Positions 1 through 13,500 of a stretch of DNA of 64,000 nucleotides are shown here, piece by piece. The translations under genes were made by a program, and so were the position numbers. Within the stretch, counting starts at the first letter, position 1, and each line of letters opens with the position of its first letter. The stretch spans positions 15,156,241 through 15,220,240 of the forward strand of contig NC_083565.1 in assembly GCF_019925205.1 (NCBI RefSeq), read 5' to 3'. Origin of the DNA: Metopolophium dirhodum. Lineage: Eukaryota > Arthropoda > Insecta > Hemiptera > Aphididae. The notes below the pieces were generated by a model. That model worked only from the letters and a program-made list of their open reading frames with translations, did no database searches and was not told the DNA's origin.

Positions 1-3000
1 ATTACACGGTACATGTATGTTATAAAATGAGTATCACGTACCTAGATTCGGAAAACAATGAAAAGTCCATCAAAATCTCAGCCTTAAATAGCGAATAGCT
101 TTAATTGCAATAGCGTGTAATGTATTTAGTAAGTAAGTAAGCATTGTTTGGTATTTATTTCGTCAATTATATTATAATAATAAATTCAATAATGGGATCA
201 CAGTATCTACATATGATAGTAAATAAATCATTTAAAAACGAATAACGTTACAATCCGGCATCAAATACCAGCGAGAGATAATGTAAGTTTGTGTTTGATA
301 TCATTTTTTTTTATAATATGAGCATCGCTGTAAAATACATTTTTCAAGCTCGAAAATAATAATATATAATTAATTTGTAAGCTAATTTAATATTTAATTG
401 TTATCCACCGTATACAATTTACATTTTTATGGAAGTAGGTATAAGATATTACATTTAATAATATTGTGATTTTGAACCAGACCAAAACGATTGGGACAAA
501 TACATTGACTTTATTTATAGCTATTAATTCAATATGTTTAACCGGTTGAATATATTAAATGATTCTCATTTGCATTTAACAGTCTATACATCTTAAAAAT
601 CAGCCTCTGGGCTCGCTAGTTATTTTCTATGTAGGTATAAAGGGCTCATAACACCCGTTATGAGATGTTTTTTTAATATTTTTTACTCGACTGCTGTGTT
701 TAAGTGCAAAATAATAATAAAAAAAATAACGTATAAATGCTTATTATCTAAATATTTATGTTTGTGTGTGCAATGTGCATATTGATATAATTATAATGCA
801 GACTATCAAAATATGAATTAATAATCAATCTCAATCTCTTGAGACATATTCAACATATAAAGATTGATTAAAATTCTTTTTTATGGATTGTTCATATAAA
901 AATAATAATTGATTATAATATTAATATAATTTTAGAAATACTGTCATGGTTTCTATGGTCATTAATCAATATATCATGTTATATTAATTTAAACAGTCGA
1001 TAGAAATGATAATGTATATTAGGCACTGTTTTTGAAATTCCATAATTGCTCAAAATATATTATGAACGGTTAAGTAGAAACCAGACAGCATAATTGGCCA
1101 TATAAATTAGCACCGATTCCTCGGAAAAAAGAAATAATACGCACAATTAATGATAATATTATATTATTATCTAAAACAGTGAATCAACTAAGCCAGGAAA
1201 ATATTAATAATTATATATTTAAGAATTAGATTAGAACGACCGCCATCATACTATCCGTTATAAATGTGTAATCATTCAAACAGTAATAAGCATTTGGACA
1301 GAACACAGCTGACTGCAGTTATGTAGCTGCTGTAAGGGTATTTGATTTCACATTTCGACGAGATTATGAATGAGAAGACATGAAAGGATGGATTTAATAA
1401 TAACTTATCTTTGGGCGGTGTATTTGGTTAATGTCTTGCTGCTTTAATGCGCTATTATTGCAAAGAGAGAAAAATCATATTACACGCACCCCTAGACAAC
1501 AGAGCAATATTATGTCTTAAGTCACAGTACGTACGCGATTTTAACATTTACACCCTCTACCCTTACCAATAGAAACGGGTTAATGTCATCAAATGCCGAC
1601 GTTATTGGTTATTCTGTTCACGCCGTTTTTATATGTCACCAGCTGATATTCCTGCAATGATGTCTAATAATTTAATTAGGTAAAATACGACCAAATAAGC
1701 TATACACAATAGCAACAAACGTTTTTCGAAGTAAGTAAGTTAGGTATTATAATATAATATATTTTTACATTTTTGTGTCGAAAATGTTTTATTATATTTT
1801 TATATGTTGTCAAACTTTTTTGTTTTCTTCAAAACGGTTTCGTAATAATTTCATTAGGTAGATATATTATACATATAGTTTGACGTCAGCATGTGACCTA
1901 GGCGGCACGTGGGTTTTCATATTATAAAGCTGAAGACGATTTTCAATTTATATATCGTCAGAACTTACCGAGTAAGTGAGTAACCCGAACTCTATAATAT
2001 GATAAAAATGCAGCTAAAAATAAAAAATATGTTATTTGTTATAAGACAATGTGAGCATAACAACACTAGACACGTGAAATCGTGTTCAATCCTGATTGGT
2101 TTTCTGAATACGTTGTTATGGATATAACCTACGCAATCCATACAGAAGTGCTATTAAGATACAATATCGTTCAATAGCCGCACTATTATAGTTATACATT
2201 TTAATATGAATATCATGACTGTTTATGAGCCAATCACTGCTGTTTTACCTCACGATAGTTGCGTGTCTTGTACAACAATATTATGATAGGTATATTCGAG
2301 ATTTGTGTGCCGAAAACTTTTAAATTAGAGACATGCCAGCTGTGTGCAGAGTGTGTATCGCAGTCGTTTCCTACAAATTAAAATGACATTTTCCTTCGTG
2401 CTTTGTTCGCATAATATAATATAATACACGAGTACACCAACAGTACTTGATTTAATTTACTATGCGACATATTATAATAAATGCGCTAAACGTGTAATTA
2501 CATCACGTGACCACTGCCGTAGCAAGTCGGAGGGATATATATATATTTTAGATTTGTCAGGGATAACGTGCAAATGCCAAACGCCAACTTAGAATACTCG
2601 AAACGCATGGACAAAAGGTCATTACTACGGAATCGATATGCGTCCGAGACTCGAGAGTTATACTATAATATTATAATATATGGCAAAATATGTGTATATT
2701 ATATTGTAACACGAACACGAATCGTGTGTCCCACAAGAAAACTGTGGGACGCAGCTCTTGCATGCCAATGCACAGTTGTTGTAGGACCAGCTATGGTGCA
2801 GGTGGGTAATGTGTAATTTAATTGTGGATTTGGCATATAATTTAATGTACTATTATAATAATATTATACAGCTGTAACCGTGTTTTTAACTATATTTTTT
2901 TCTTTTGCATCGAAACACTTCGTACACAGATGCGTAACTGATCAGAATTGAAAAACACATTTTAATCGTTATTATTGCATTATAATATTGAATTCTCAGC

Positions 3001-3517
3001 ACTGAAAACGTATATATGTATAATGTATAGGCTGAATTTCCAATGCAATCAAACCGTATGCATTGTAGTATTGTAGGTACACGTATATTATATGCGTCAA
3101 ATTAGCATCGATTAGGCGCACTGTATGATATTATAATGATGTGTATTGGTTCGTATACTGATTGATATGCATGAAATCGATATTTTTAATAATTAAACTT
3201 TTTATATAATATGCATTTAAAACTCACTTACAATAAGGGTCACCACCGTTCTAATCAAAGAAAAAGTCACAAACCCGTAGCTGAACACTTATTACGACTT
3301 AGGCCGCCGAATCACAGCCTGCAATGTGCACAACAGTGTTAGTGTGCAGTATATTATAGTATTGTATTATATTCCGCGATAAACCTCATAATATTATGAC
3401 ATATATCATTATAGTCTGTATAATATGTACACACGAACGAACAGTCGACGATAAAATTTCGACCAAGTTACAATAAAATCATTCTCCGTGCACACTATAT
3501 CATTATCATATATTATA

Positions 3518-3520
<3 letters not shown>

Positions 3521-3548
<28 letters not shown>

Positions 3549-3549
3549 T
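3521..3549. repeat. (GT)n microsatellite
   Basis: Uninterrupted GT dinucleotides, about 14 units. Confidence 0.95.
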
Positions 3550-4353
3550 TATGTATATTATACACTTGCACAGTGCTATCACGGCGGTCGTTTTCCCTTG
3601 CGAGATCTTTTAATAAGCGTTGTAAATTATACACCGTCGTCTCGAATGTGCTGCACAAGTGTGTGCACATAAGACTATTATAAAATATATATATATTGTA
3701 TTGTATTGTATTGTATACTTACGTGTGTGTGTTTACTCGGATGTGACAAACGGTACTGCTCTGCGCGGTTTTACTGCAATTTATTACGACGTTAAATTAT
3801 TATTACTATTATTATTATTTTGCGTACAAATGTTATGGGTTGGTCGGTATATTAAAATAGTGTATTATAAATGTGTACACTACACTGTGTGTAGTGTGTA
3901 TGTATTAAATTATATTGTGTTTAATTATTGTACAGCACGTGACATCCGAATGTGTTATTCGTGACGACAATTTTAGAGATTTTCATATTATTACTATATA
4001 ATATTATATGTTATTCCACGAAATGTTTTATTGTGTCGTTTTGTTACACATATAACATTAAAACTACCTTGTATTTTGTTTCAAAATCGGAAATACATTT
4101 GCTTCAGCGCGTTCTTTTTTTAAGTGAATACTTTAGAGGCAACATCGGGCCGTTTAACACAAATTTTAAAGTTCAGCGTTAACGAAAATTAAATTAGTAT
4201 TATTTTTATATTTATTAATACTAGATATTATTATTATATACATAGTAATATATACCTATATTATTTATTATTGTATATTTATTTAAAATATTTAAATTCA
4301 AGTCATAACTAAATATTAATTCAAGTATTAACTATAGTAGACAAACTAAGTAG

Positions 4354-4380
4354 ACACACACACACACACACACACACGCA
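4354..4380. repeat. (CA)n microsatellite
   Basis: Twelve or so CA units ending in CACGCACGCG. Confidence 0.95.
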
Positions 4381-5365
4381 CGCGTTTTTTATACCTACTG
4401 CAGATATAACAAAACTGAAATAAAATCTTTTCACTAATATTACTTTTCTACTTAACATAAACGTTGTTCTACCAAATTAATCAATTTTTACTCACATTGA
4501 TTCTTAACTATAATTTTCTAATTTAAATTATGATTAAGGCTCTTTTCTGAAAAGCTTAATTTTTCCTATATACTCCGAAACACACTGTGTGCTCTCTAAT
4601 AGTTTTCAATTTTTTGGGTTATGTACTAAAACATTTTTGGGGTTGTGTGTGTTATAAATATAAAATTGATAATAGATAATATGTTAATATAAATAATATT
4701 ATACTTTATAGTAGTATATTTTATTTTCAAGTTAATTTTGACATATTTCTACGTGTTATAGTTTTGGATATTTAATGATGTGCTATGTTTTATTGTGTTA
4801 GTATATAAAACTTTAAAATATACATAAACTGTATACTCAGTATAATATATTACACTGTTTCAAATTCTGACTGACGCAATATTTTAATGTATCAAAATCT
4901 AATACGACTAAATGGGTCAAAAACTATTACCATTTAGAGTTTGGATGAAGGGGGTATAATACGGTGGAAAAGTTATTTTATCTAGACGTGTAAAATCTAT
5001 TGTCTTTATGCGCTCCTATCCAAACTTTATGTGGTTATTATTTTTGAACTTTAACCAAAGGTTACTACCAGATGAGATCAATGATAGATTTTAATAGTAT
5101 TAAATAATTTAAAACACATATTACATTATATGATATGCATTATCAACACATTTATATAGGTACCTACTACTTATACGGGCTATAATACATTTTTCACAAC
5201 CAGTGAATATTGCTGGGATTACATTATAGGTATTTTATGAAATATGAATTACATATTAAATCAATATAGGTACTGGAGACGATTTCTTAAAAAAAATAAC
5301 TAAATGTTTTTTGACTTCCTATCATTTTTGAACTATCTTTTTGAATAATAATTTTTCCTAGACAG

Positions 5366-5473
5366 AACTTCAAAAAGAGAACTAAGTACCTAGAAGTCAG
5401 TAAATAGTTAAAAAAATAAAAATAATAACTTACTGACTGACTTATGCTTAGTTATTATTTTGAAGTTTTTGCC
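5366..5473. repeat. Imperfect inverted repeat (hairpin)
   Basis: AACTTCAAAAAGAGAACTAAG with GAAGTCAGTAA pairs with TTACTGACTGACTTATGC and TTAGTTATTATTTTGAAGTT about a centre near 5420. Probably the core of an eroded foldback element. Confidence 0.45.
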
Positions 5474-5877
5474 ATTTCATCAAATACCATAGCGAAAATT
5501 CGGGTTACCTATACCTATGGATTTCAGCTGTTTCAAGGTTTTGATTTTTAGGGGTGTTACCGCTTTCGGTTAATTCAGGAGGAAGGCTCTGCTTTTACTT
5601 ATAATATTTGCTAATAATTACATCAATAACTTTTACAAACTGAATAATGTCTCTATTCATTTTTTTTTCACGGTTCTTTATTTTTTTATGAACATAGTAA
5701 ACCGATGTTTCTATACCTATATCTACGGTTGAAAAAAAACAAAAAACAAAATTCCCAAAACATTTTTTTGTACTTTATTACTTTTATAATATCTACATAT
5801 TTTGATAATTTCCTTGACCATGACGATGTATTATACAAACGTAAGTTATTGAATCGATTTTCAAAAGTTTTGCATTT

Positions 5878-6073
5878 TTAATCAAATATGCTATAGCCTG
5901 GGCGTATTATCTGTAGCCTTTGCGCCGTAGTACTTTTAAATACGCTCGTGTGGCCATTTGTTGCGCATCGTTTATTAACATTGATAATATCGTAGTGTCC
6001 CGGTCCCGGTTTGAGGGAATCTTCGATCATTTTCAAACTGTCGCCGACCCGTCGTGAATCATTAAATGGATAC
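5878..6073 (-). CDS. SHIPPO/STPG gene, terminal exon
   Basis: Acceptor CTACTATCCAG before 6073; this choice, rather than the CAG 23 bases upstream, keeps the frame with the preceding exon (AA|G = Lys). It encodes YPFNDSRRVGD, then the canonical repeat core KPGPGHYDI and FKSTTAQR, ending IRPGYSIFD with TAA at 5880-5878. No clear AATAAA immediately downstream on the minus strand. Confidence 0.85.
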
Positions 6074-9000
6074 CTGGATAGTAGTATACATATTGGCTGA
6101 TAAGTGAAATATCTTAAAATTAAAAACAATATTCATAGGTTAAATTATAATTATTTAAATTCAATGAAATAGTATATTGATTCAAATTAAATCTTTATCA
6201 AATGTATATCTGCTCTACTTATGCCGGCAGGTACTTAAAGGTATATTTATTGTTTAAGTTCCTTTACCGATTTTATCTTACTTATTTGTTTTTTTTGACA
6301 ACCAATTGGGCATGTTTGCACAAGAAAATGACGGCACACTGTGATCTATTTTTTTTCTCGGTGACTTCTGTTTGAATACATTTGTGTAAGTTCGATGACT
6401 TCTAGACACGTAGCTCTCGAGTGGAAGTGGCCAATTGTCAGATAAAAGATAACATTTTTTTTCGGCAGTAAGTCCCGTCAAAGTACTTGAATCCCTAGGT
6501 CCTATTAAATAAATAAATATATATTTTTTTAAATACATCATAAGTAAAACTGAAGTAATTTAAAAAACAAACAATGGAAAAAATTAAGTTTTAATATCAT
6601 ATGTACCAGCATCGTACATGTTTTGAAATGTAAAAGAATATGATATAATTTATGTTTCACCACTTATTTAAAAATATATTATTATGCTAACTATTACTGT
6701 TTTATATTATTTTATTTTTTAACTCAAAGTAGAAATTATGAACACCTGCCATGAGTTTTGTATGCATAAGCTACTAAAAAAATCTACGATGGGTGTAAGT
6801 CTAATACAATTCTCAATGATTTAACTCGAAATAATAGTTTTAATTAATACAATTTTTATTGTAATTAATACAATTCACATTGGAACCTAACATAAAAAAA
6901 ACCAACGTATATTAATCACTGCTAATGCCTAATTATATATTCGACAAGACAATAATAAGATTACAAATAATAATACACATAAAATAGTAGCTGGTTGATT
7001 TATCGTATTCAAATGATTTTGTGGAATTTGCTCATATATTATAAAATTCTGACATTTTCAAGTATATAAATAGGTTAAATGATGAATGGTGATTAAATAT
7101 TAATTTTGTGTTTGGAATGTTTGGATGATTTATTTAAACGCCATTTTATAAATGAACTTAATGGCGGAATGAAATAGCATCAATTTATATTTAGTTCAGA
7201 ATATTATCAAACAATGAATATAAATTCAATATTATTCTTGCCAGTAATTATACTAAGTAGGTATATAGTAACTAGAACCTATCATACTTTAATACAACTT
7301 TAATACAGTTCATCCTGTTAGCATGTCGATTGTCGAGTAGTAACTTTTTAGTTTTGCTGTAAATAAAACCGTTGTTTTAACGAAACCTAATGTTAATATT
7401 AATATTAATATTAATACTAATATTAATAGCATAGCTGTTATAGTTTATTAAAAGAAAAGAAAATACATTTCGCAATACTTAATATCAGACTTATAGTATT
7501 TACCAATGTAACATAATATAATATACATGATGATATAATAATAATGGACAAAATGTTTAAGTGTTATACTACACCAATTAATGAATAGCTACTGTTTCCA
7601 AATTTTATTTTAACTTTACTAAATCCGTTGTTTAAGTTATCGCTTTATGATTAAGCACATCTGTTAATTCATTTAATATAGACTGTATGGACACGGTAAA
7701 ATAGTGTAATGTGTTTCAATCATAATTTATTTTGTTTAGTTGACATCAATACCTACTAATTAACGAATTTAACTATATCGGTATAACTAAAATTGTAAAT
7801 TATATATTACTTATATCGTTTTGTTAGTCACATAAAAATGATTCTCTGTCTATTTTATTCGTATGGTTAATATTAATATTTTATTTTTCTGACCTGTAAA
7901 AGTATCATAAGGTCCTCTAGCGGTAATCTTCTTCTCAACTCGAGTCTGAATCGTATGATGTTTCAAACCATCTGCATACAATGAAGGCGGTAAATTCCAA
8001 TTTATTTTTAAACTTTGTAGTCGAGCAGGAAACTTCCCATTTTTCTTAGTTTGGCATTTTGGAAAAGTAATGTTATATATACCTATATAACGTTTAAAAC
8101 AATTATTACAATATTATATTATGAAACAAATTTCGGTCGGAAATTTAAAATCAAATACTTCTTAATTACTTTAAACAATAAATTGTATTATTGTTGGTCG
8201 ACATTTATTTGTTCTTTAATTGTAATCGTAATTAGGTATTAAACTGATGTCAGCGTTACGTTTTTAGTTGTTATACCTAGGTACCTTTACAAATAACAAA
8301 TGAATCAAAGCAAAACTACTACTCTTCACATTCCTTAGTCACAGGTCATAGTTACATTCCATATCAGATAGACTTAACATATTATTAAAGATATTAATAA
8401 AGGTGACTTTAAATTTTTAAATCATTAAAATAACCATTAGGTATCCATTATGATAAATGTATTGTAACGTTTATTAGGTTATATAAACATTTATAATATT
8501 GAAATAACAAAAAATGACTATAAAAATCATCACCTTTTTAGTTTTATTTTCTGTAATAGGTAATTGTTATCTAAGTTGAACTCATTGGTTTTTAAATGAG
8601 AATTGATAGTAATAAATAATATTTGTTATAAAGATACATGCTCTCATGCCAACATAATAACATCCCATTAAACATCTTGAAAATTTAAAATTTAAAACAT
8701 TATTGATCAAAAAACACATAATTAGTACTGCACATTAAATACTAAAATATTTGCATTAAACCATTTAAATATTTTTTTAAGTATAATTAATACATTCTTT
8801 TGCAATCTATATTAGTAAAATAAATTTCTTAAAATGGAAAAATGAATTTGAAAATGTTTAAATATAGTCATACAATAAAGTATAAATGACTTTCAGCGGA
8901 TATAGCCATAGTATTTTGTCCATAAATATAAATTAAGTTTGTTCATATAATATAGTTTTAAAAAATATTTTTATTAATTATTATAGAATAACAATTGTTG

Positions 9001-9176
9001 TTCCGACCTGGGCCTAACGTATCGTTTCTCTTTGCGTCAAACCGTGACAACCCAGACAAAAAAGCAACTTTTTTCAGCTTCTTTCTTGATTTATTTTTAC
9101 ATGTCTGTACATATTTTACATTTTTATTTTTGTTGCACAACTCCAACTGTATCACCGTGGTTAATAAGTCTTTCAT
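5878..9176 (-). CDS. SHIPPO/STPG-repeat (sperm-tail PG-rich) protein, four exons
   Basis: Spliced minus-strand gene assembled from exons 9176-9008, 8082-7894, 6501-6282 and 6073-5878, about 256 residues if the ATG at 9176 is used. Seen: all three introns are GT-AG and every junction preserves one frame (phases 1, 1, 2). The first junction rebuilds a Gly inside TLGPGIYNI, the second gives ARGPYDTFTGPRD, and the last exon carries SLKPGPGHYDI followed by FKSTTAQR. Known: PGPGxY followed about 15-20 residues later by F(K/G)S is the sperm-tail PG-rich (SHIPPO, ODF3-like) repeat of axoneme and microtubule-inner proteins. The RGPYDxFTG block reminds me of LEXM/CIMAP2, but I cannot confirm that member. 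Inference: a testis or ciliary (sensory or sperm axoneme) microtubule-associated protein. The 5' end is uncertain: the first exon could instead begin at an acceptor at 9146 or 9104 and be preceded by an upstream exon (see 10416-10534). No shifts or internal stops. Confidence 0.82.
6074..6281 (-). other. Short intron of the SHIPPO/STPG gene
   Basis: A 208-bp intron with GTAAGA donor and ATCCAG acceptor, interrupting a codon after its second base. The two other introns are 1392 bp (6502-7893) and 925 bp (8083-9007). They are AT-rich and hold nothing further I can recognise. Confidence 0.75.
6282..6501 (-). CDS. SHIPPO/STPG gene, internal exon
   Basis: Acceptor TTATTTAATAG before 6501, donor AATAA|GTAAGA after 6282. 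Enters in phase 1 (completing Gly before PRDSSTLTG) and leaves in phase 2. It encodes about 72 residues, basic and Ser-rich, including DNWPLPLESYVSRSHR. The in-frame TAA at 6280-6278 overlaps the donor and lies in the intron. Confidence 0.8.
7894..8082 (-). CDS. SHIPPO/STPG gene, internal exon
   Basis: Acceptor TATATAG before 8082, donor ACAG|GTCAG after 7894, phase 1 at both ends. Its first two bases complete the Gly of LGPG-IYNITF. It encodes a basic stretch, then NWNLPPSLYADG and ARGPYDTFT, the last being a partial PG-type repeat. This exon lies in no long ORF that begins with ATG, so it is easily missed. Confidence 0.8.
9008..9176 (-). CDS. SHIPPO/STPG gene, most 5' confident exon
   Basis: The frame is open from a TAA at 9219-9221. 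The first ATG is at 9176, and the exon ends at 9008 before a CAG|GTCGG donor. The coding signal is strongest in the 3' half, with VAFLSGLSRFD and AKRNDTLGP, which fits the region before a PG-repeat. The N-terminal half is Lys/Asn-rich and may be intron. Alternative starts are phase-0 acceptors at 9146 (GATACAG) and 9104 (GTACAG), neither with a good pyrimidine tract. Ends in phase 1. Confidence 0.65.
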
Positions 9177-10415
9177 TTTTTTTTTAATCGAATAGCTCAG
9201 CTTTGTGTAATTTTTATTTTATCAGATGATGAAACTTTAAAATATTATGAGTTGTTGCAGTAACATTGAGGTTATTTTTTACTTGTCGTCAGGATTTGAA
9301 AACTTTAATATTTTCGCGTCTCGTAAATAATTTATTATAAACAATAAGTACCTATTTAATATAAACATTAAAATTGTGGTAGTCATAACTAATTATTATT
9401 ATTAGAATATCAACAATAACTATAATTATTTAGATAATAGATATCATACGTTTTAAGTTTTATAGTAAATTTAATTAATGCGTTCTATATTTTATAGGTA
9501 CAGTCGTGTAGATATACATGACCTCTGTGTAATATTTAGACGGAATTCTTCAAACTTTTATAAATAGAAGAACGTATAATATATAAAATGTAAAAGTATT
9601 AATAAATATTATGTATTATAGGTAGATGTAATATTTCTAATTAGGTACCAAGTATAAGTGCATAACATAGCCATACATATATATTATTTCTAATCATTTT
9701 TATATTCATCCTGTAAGAAACAACGAAACACCCTATTTGAATAATTCACTTGAGTAATAATAATTTTTCCAAGTTATACTACATAAAAAAAATATGGTGA
9801 AAATAGTACGTCAGTCAGATGTTAAAGTTAAATATCCCCAAGGGTGGGGTTGTTTTGAAACGAATCACCTTGTTAATTCAAAGTAACTGCGTAATGAAAA
9901 TTTTCTCGTAAAATATAACTTAAATTAGAGCAGAAGGGTTAGTAAAACATTGTGTGTAAAATGTGGTGAAATTATAATGGGAATGTTTTATTTTTCGCAG
10001 GAAATATTATCTCAGTAAATTAAGTCGGGGATTTATGATTTTCTCATTTTAATTCGTTTATTTTCAAGATGACAAAAATATATTCGTTTGTACTTTTATT
10101 GATACCTACATAGTAGGTTTTTTATTTTGTAATGTGTAAAAAAAGTAATGTTTAAAATTAAAAAAATTAAAAAAAAAATTAAGTTTAGTATTTTCTCATT
10201 TTCTTATATTGTTTTACTTAGTTTATATTGTATAACATTTAAAAATGTACATATAAATTAACAAAATATGTTAAAATCCCAGGCAAAATCAATAATAATT
10301 TGATAATATTTATTAATTTAACTTAGAAATTATTTTCATATATTTTCAGATATATAAGCTTTCAAGTTGAAAATTATTTTCGTATTAAAACAAAATTCGT
10401 GTTTTAAATAATTAC

Positions 10416-10534
10416 CTCTAGTGACTCGATTAATTTCTTTGACATAAAAAAAAAAATTATAGCAGATTTGAATTTCTGCATTTCTCTAACGTATCCATCT
10501 ATATAATTACAATACCGTAACCAGTTTATAAATT
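10416..10534 (-). CDS. Candidate internal exon, possibly 5' part of the SHIPPO/STPG gene
   Basis: The minus strand has a pyrimidine-rich acceptor (TATTTTGTCAG) before 10534 and a donor (TAGAG|GTAATT) after 10416. The 119-bp frame between them is open and reads EFINWLRYCNYIDGYVREMQ, then a run of Phe (TTT codons), then SKKLIESLE. It enters in phase 1 and leaves in phase 0, which matches either phase-0 acceptor (9146 or 9104) of the SHIPPO exon 1.2 kb downstream. The protein is amphipathic and does not resemble a PG repeat, so it may be an N-terminal region, an exon of another gene, or chance. Confidence 0.35.
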
Positions 10535-13500
10535 CTGACAAAATATAAAATAAATGGTGAATTGCATGTGTAATAACATAGATTAACATAACATAGATTA
10601 TCATAACATAGATTATACATCTTTAAAATTTGTATTTACTTATCCAATTTTTAATTTCATAATTTTAAATATTTCACGATTTATACTTTCAATAAACATA
10701 ATATATAATATACTCAGGAACCATTTATTTTTTTTTATTTAACTAATTAATTTGTATAACTCACCTCTGTATCTTAAGAATATAACATTAAAATATAACA
10801 CACCGATAGTATCTTATTAACTTCCGTTGATTTCCATCAAATTATATTCATTAATTACACATATTTGAGTATTAATCTAATATGCAGTTATTTAACTATA
10901 TTAGTATAAGGTTAATTCACACGGAAACAGAAATAGCTAGTACAGTATAATGTTACCTCATTTTATAATAGTCTAATAAGATATACTGCTTTCATATAAT
11001 ATTTATAAAAATATATAGGTAATATAAACTAATAACTTTTCTGATCAATGCTCTTGATAAAATTATTGTTCATAGTTCATGGTTTTTCAAGAAAATTACA
11101 GAAAAAAAGTTTGCATTTAATATGATTCAAAATTCAAATTTATTTATTTAAAAAAAAAATATGTTATTTTCAATATTATTGTGAAGAAAGATAAAATTAA
11201 AAATATCGGATTTGTATAAGAAGAGGAATATTTTTTTGTTAGATAAGTTTCTACAAATATTTATTATTTAGATAATAATTTAGCACTTATTTAGTGTTTT
11301 CAACGATTATGATAGTACCACAAAAATAGGACTGAGAGAGTGTATGGGTGTACACCACGTTTAATATGTTTAGGACCAGTTTGATTGGAGGAAAGGCGCG
11401 TGTGAATTGAGCTAAAATCGTGAATAAATATACTCACGATTTTGGTTGTATTTTACCGACGCAATTTGAGCGATATAATTTGTTTTCATTCCATGTTTAT
11501 TTCTATGTTTTCATTGTATTGTAAGCATCTCAAATATTTTCAATGGCCTCAAAAATATTTAAAAATAGACCTGTACAAACCATCATTAACATAGTACTTA
11601 TATAATATAAACGATAAAAAAATTATAAATATATTATATGTACTAGTAGTATATAAAAAAAAAACACAATTATTTTTAAATATTTGATCTTTAACCGAAT
11701 TTGAATTTATACTTTCATTTAAATGGTGCACCATATTATTTATGCACTGACGCTTTAAGTATTCATTTATTAGTTAATCGAGATTTTGTTTAATTTGTCT
11801 AATTATTATAATAATATGTTGTTTTCGAGAAAACACTCTACGGATAGACTGCAGGATAATACGCTGTAGGTACCTACAAGATGCTTAACGCGAAAATGTA
11901 TAATTTATGAATTAAATTAAATAGTTATGGAATTATTACACCATTTCGAGTCGGCAAATTAATCGGGGAACTCTTAAGACAAAAACATTCCCACTGCATG
12001 AAATGGTTTTCAAAAAGTTTGTGTCCCTATAGGTACCTACTTTATAATACAATTTCAAAACTATCATTAAAAAAAATAATAAAAAATACGTTTAGGTACG
12101 TGTAGTTACAGCAGTGAGTATAGAACATTCACGAACACGAACACAATATAATAACGCATCGATGATATAGCTGTATAATTAAACCGTATACAATTTGATT
12201 TAAAGATAGATAATATTCTTGTTTGACGTGAGAGTGGGATTTTTATTTATCATTATAATATATTATATTGTAGGTATATTAGGTATATATAGGTACGTCA
12301 GTGTATTCGCCGTGTATAGATGATTGTTTTCGTTATTAAAATATACAATCTAACTGGTAGAAGCTGCACCGAGCTTCCCTTTTTTACCAAATAACTTTAC
12401 TTTTAATTATTAAAAAATATTGATTAAACGCCATTACTCATTATAATGTGGTGTGATAAATGGTCACATTTTTTGTTTTAATTACAATTTTTATTTTTAA
12501 ATATCTTCAAACTATAATTATGATAAATTAGTTATAACATCACGGTCTCAATGTTTGGATATAAAATCGAGTTGCGTTTTGTTTTCATCAGGTAAAAATA
12601 TTGCTGGCTAAAATATTATTGTATACATAATTGATAGTAAAAATGCATATTATAGCAGTTGATTAAACTCATCAATGTAGCTCAATAATTCGATTTTATT
12701 CTACTTTCACTTTTAGGTACCGGCACTGACGCACTGGCTTATAGCCTAAATAGGTATCATAGTATTTAGTTATTGGAATAGAAAAAAAATAATTTTAAAA
12801 AAACTGTGTTGGTACCTAACCAGTAGATTATTTTCATCATTATACAATGCACGCGTATGATGAATTGCTGTAGTACAATAAAAGTCTTACATTTTCCGAA
12901 TATTATAATTGTTTTGCCATTTCCATCGCCATTAGCCATATTATACTGATATTGTAGGAAATATATACGTCAATAGTTGTAGTATGTCCTCCTGGTCTTA
13001 ATAACAAAAAAAAAATTGTGACGTGTTTGAAACAATAATTAATTGTTGGGTTATTTTTTTCTGCTAAACGTGCTGTTAAAAACATTTGCCTAAACTTAAT
13101 GAATTTCTACCTACAATGACCGTCCAGATATTTTTCGTCGCCAAGACTTGACAATTTTAATCATCTCTGGTACGTAACACCATTTATTATAAAATGGTAA
13201 AACGATAACATAAATTGCTCATACACTTATTTAACGGATTCTATTTCAAAAAGTAACGCTACTGAAATTATATAAAATGGACAGAAATCCGTTCGCAGAA
13301 AATATATTAAAAACTATACCCCGAAGCACACTTCTGGATAATAAAATTTCAATCGATTTCAACTTTTTCCTACAAGTCCTATAAAAAAATATCTAAAAAA
13401 TAGATAGGCTCTGCGCAATTTTCTTCGTGCAGATATTATTTAAGCTACGTATTTAGTAGAGATGGAGTTTTCATTATACAGTGGTATTTTAAACATTATT

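Larger units (their letters stand above)
1..5365. other. AT-rich non-coding DNA
   Basis: No splice-supported exon or RNA gene. Frames at 2568-2816 and 3659-4182 are Tyr/Ile/Val-rich products of AT-rich sequence and microsatellites with no family resemblance. Confidence 0.7.

Noticed and set aside
10404..10604. Full 66-codon frame around the 10.4 kb exon candidate
   Set aside because: Only the part between the splice sites (10416-10534) looks coding; the N-terminal part is intron-like Ile/Tyr sequence.
11412..11441. Hairpin AAAATCGTGA...TCACGATTTT as a terminator
   Set aside because: Bacterial-type terminators do not apply in this eukaryotic context; kept only as an inverted repeat note.
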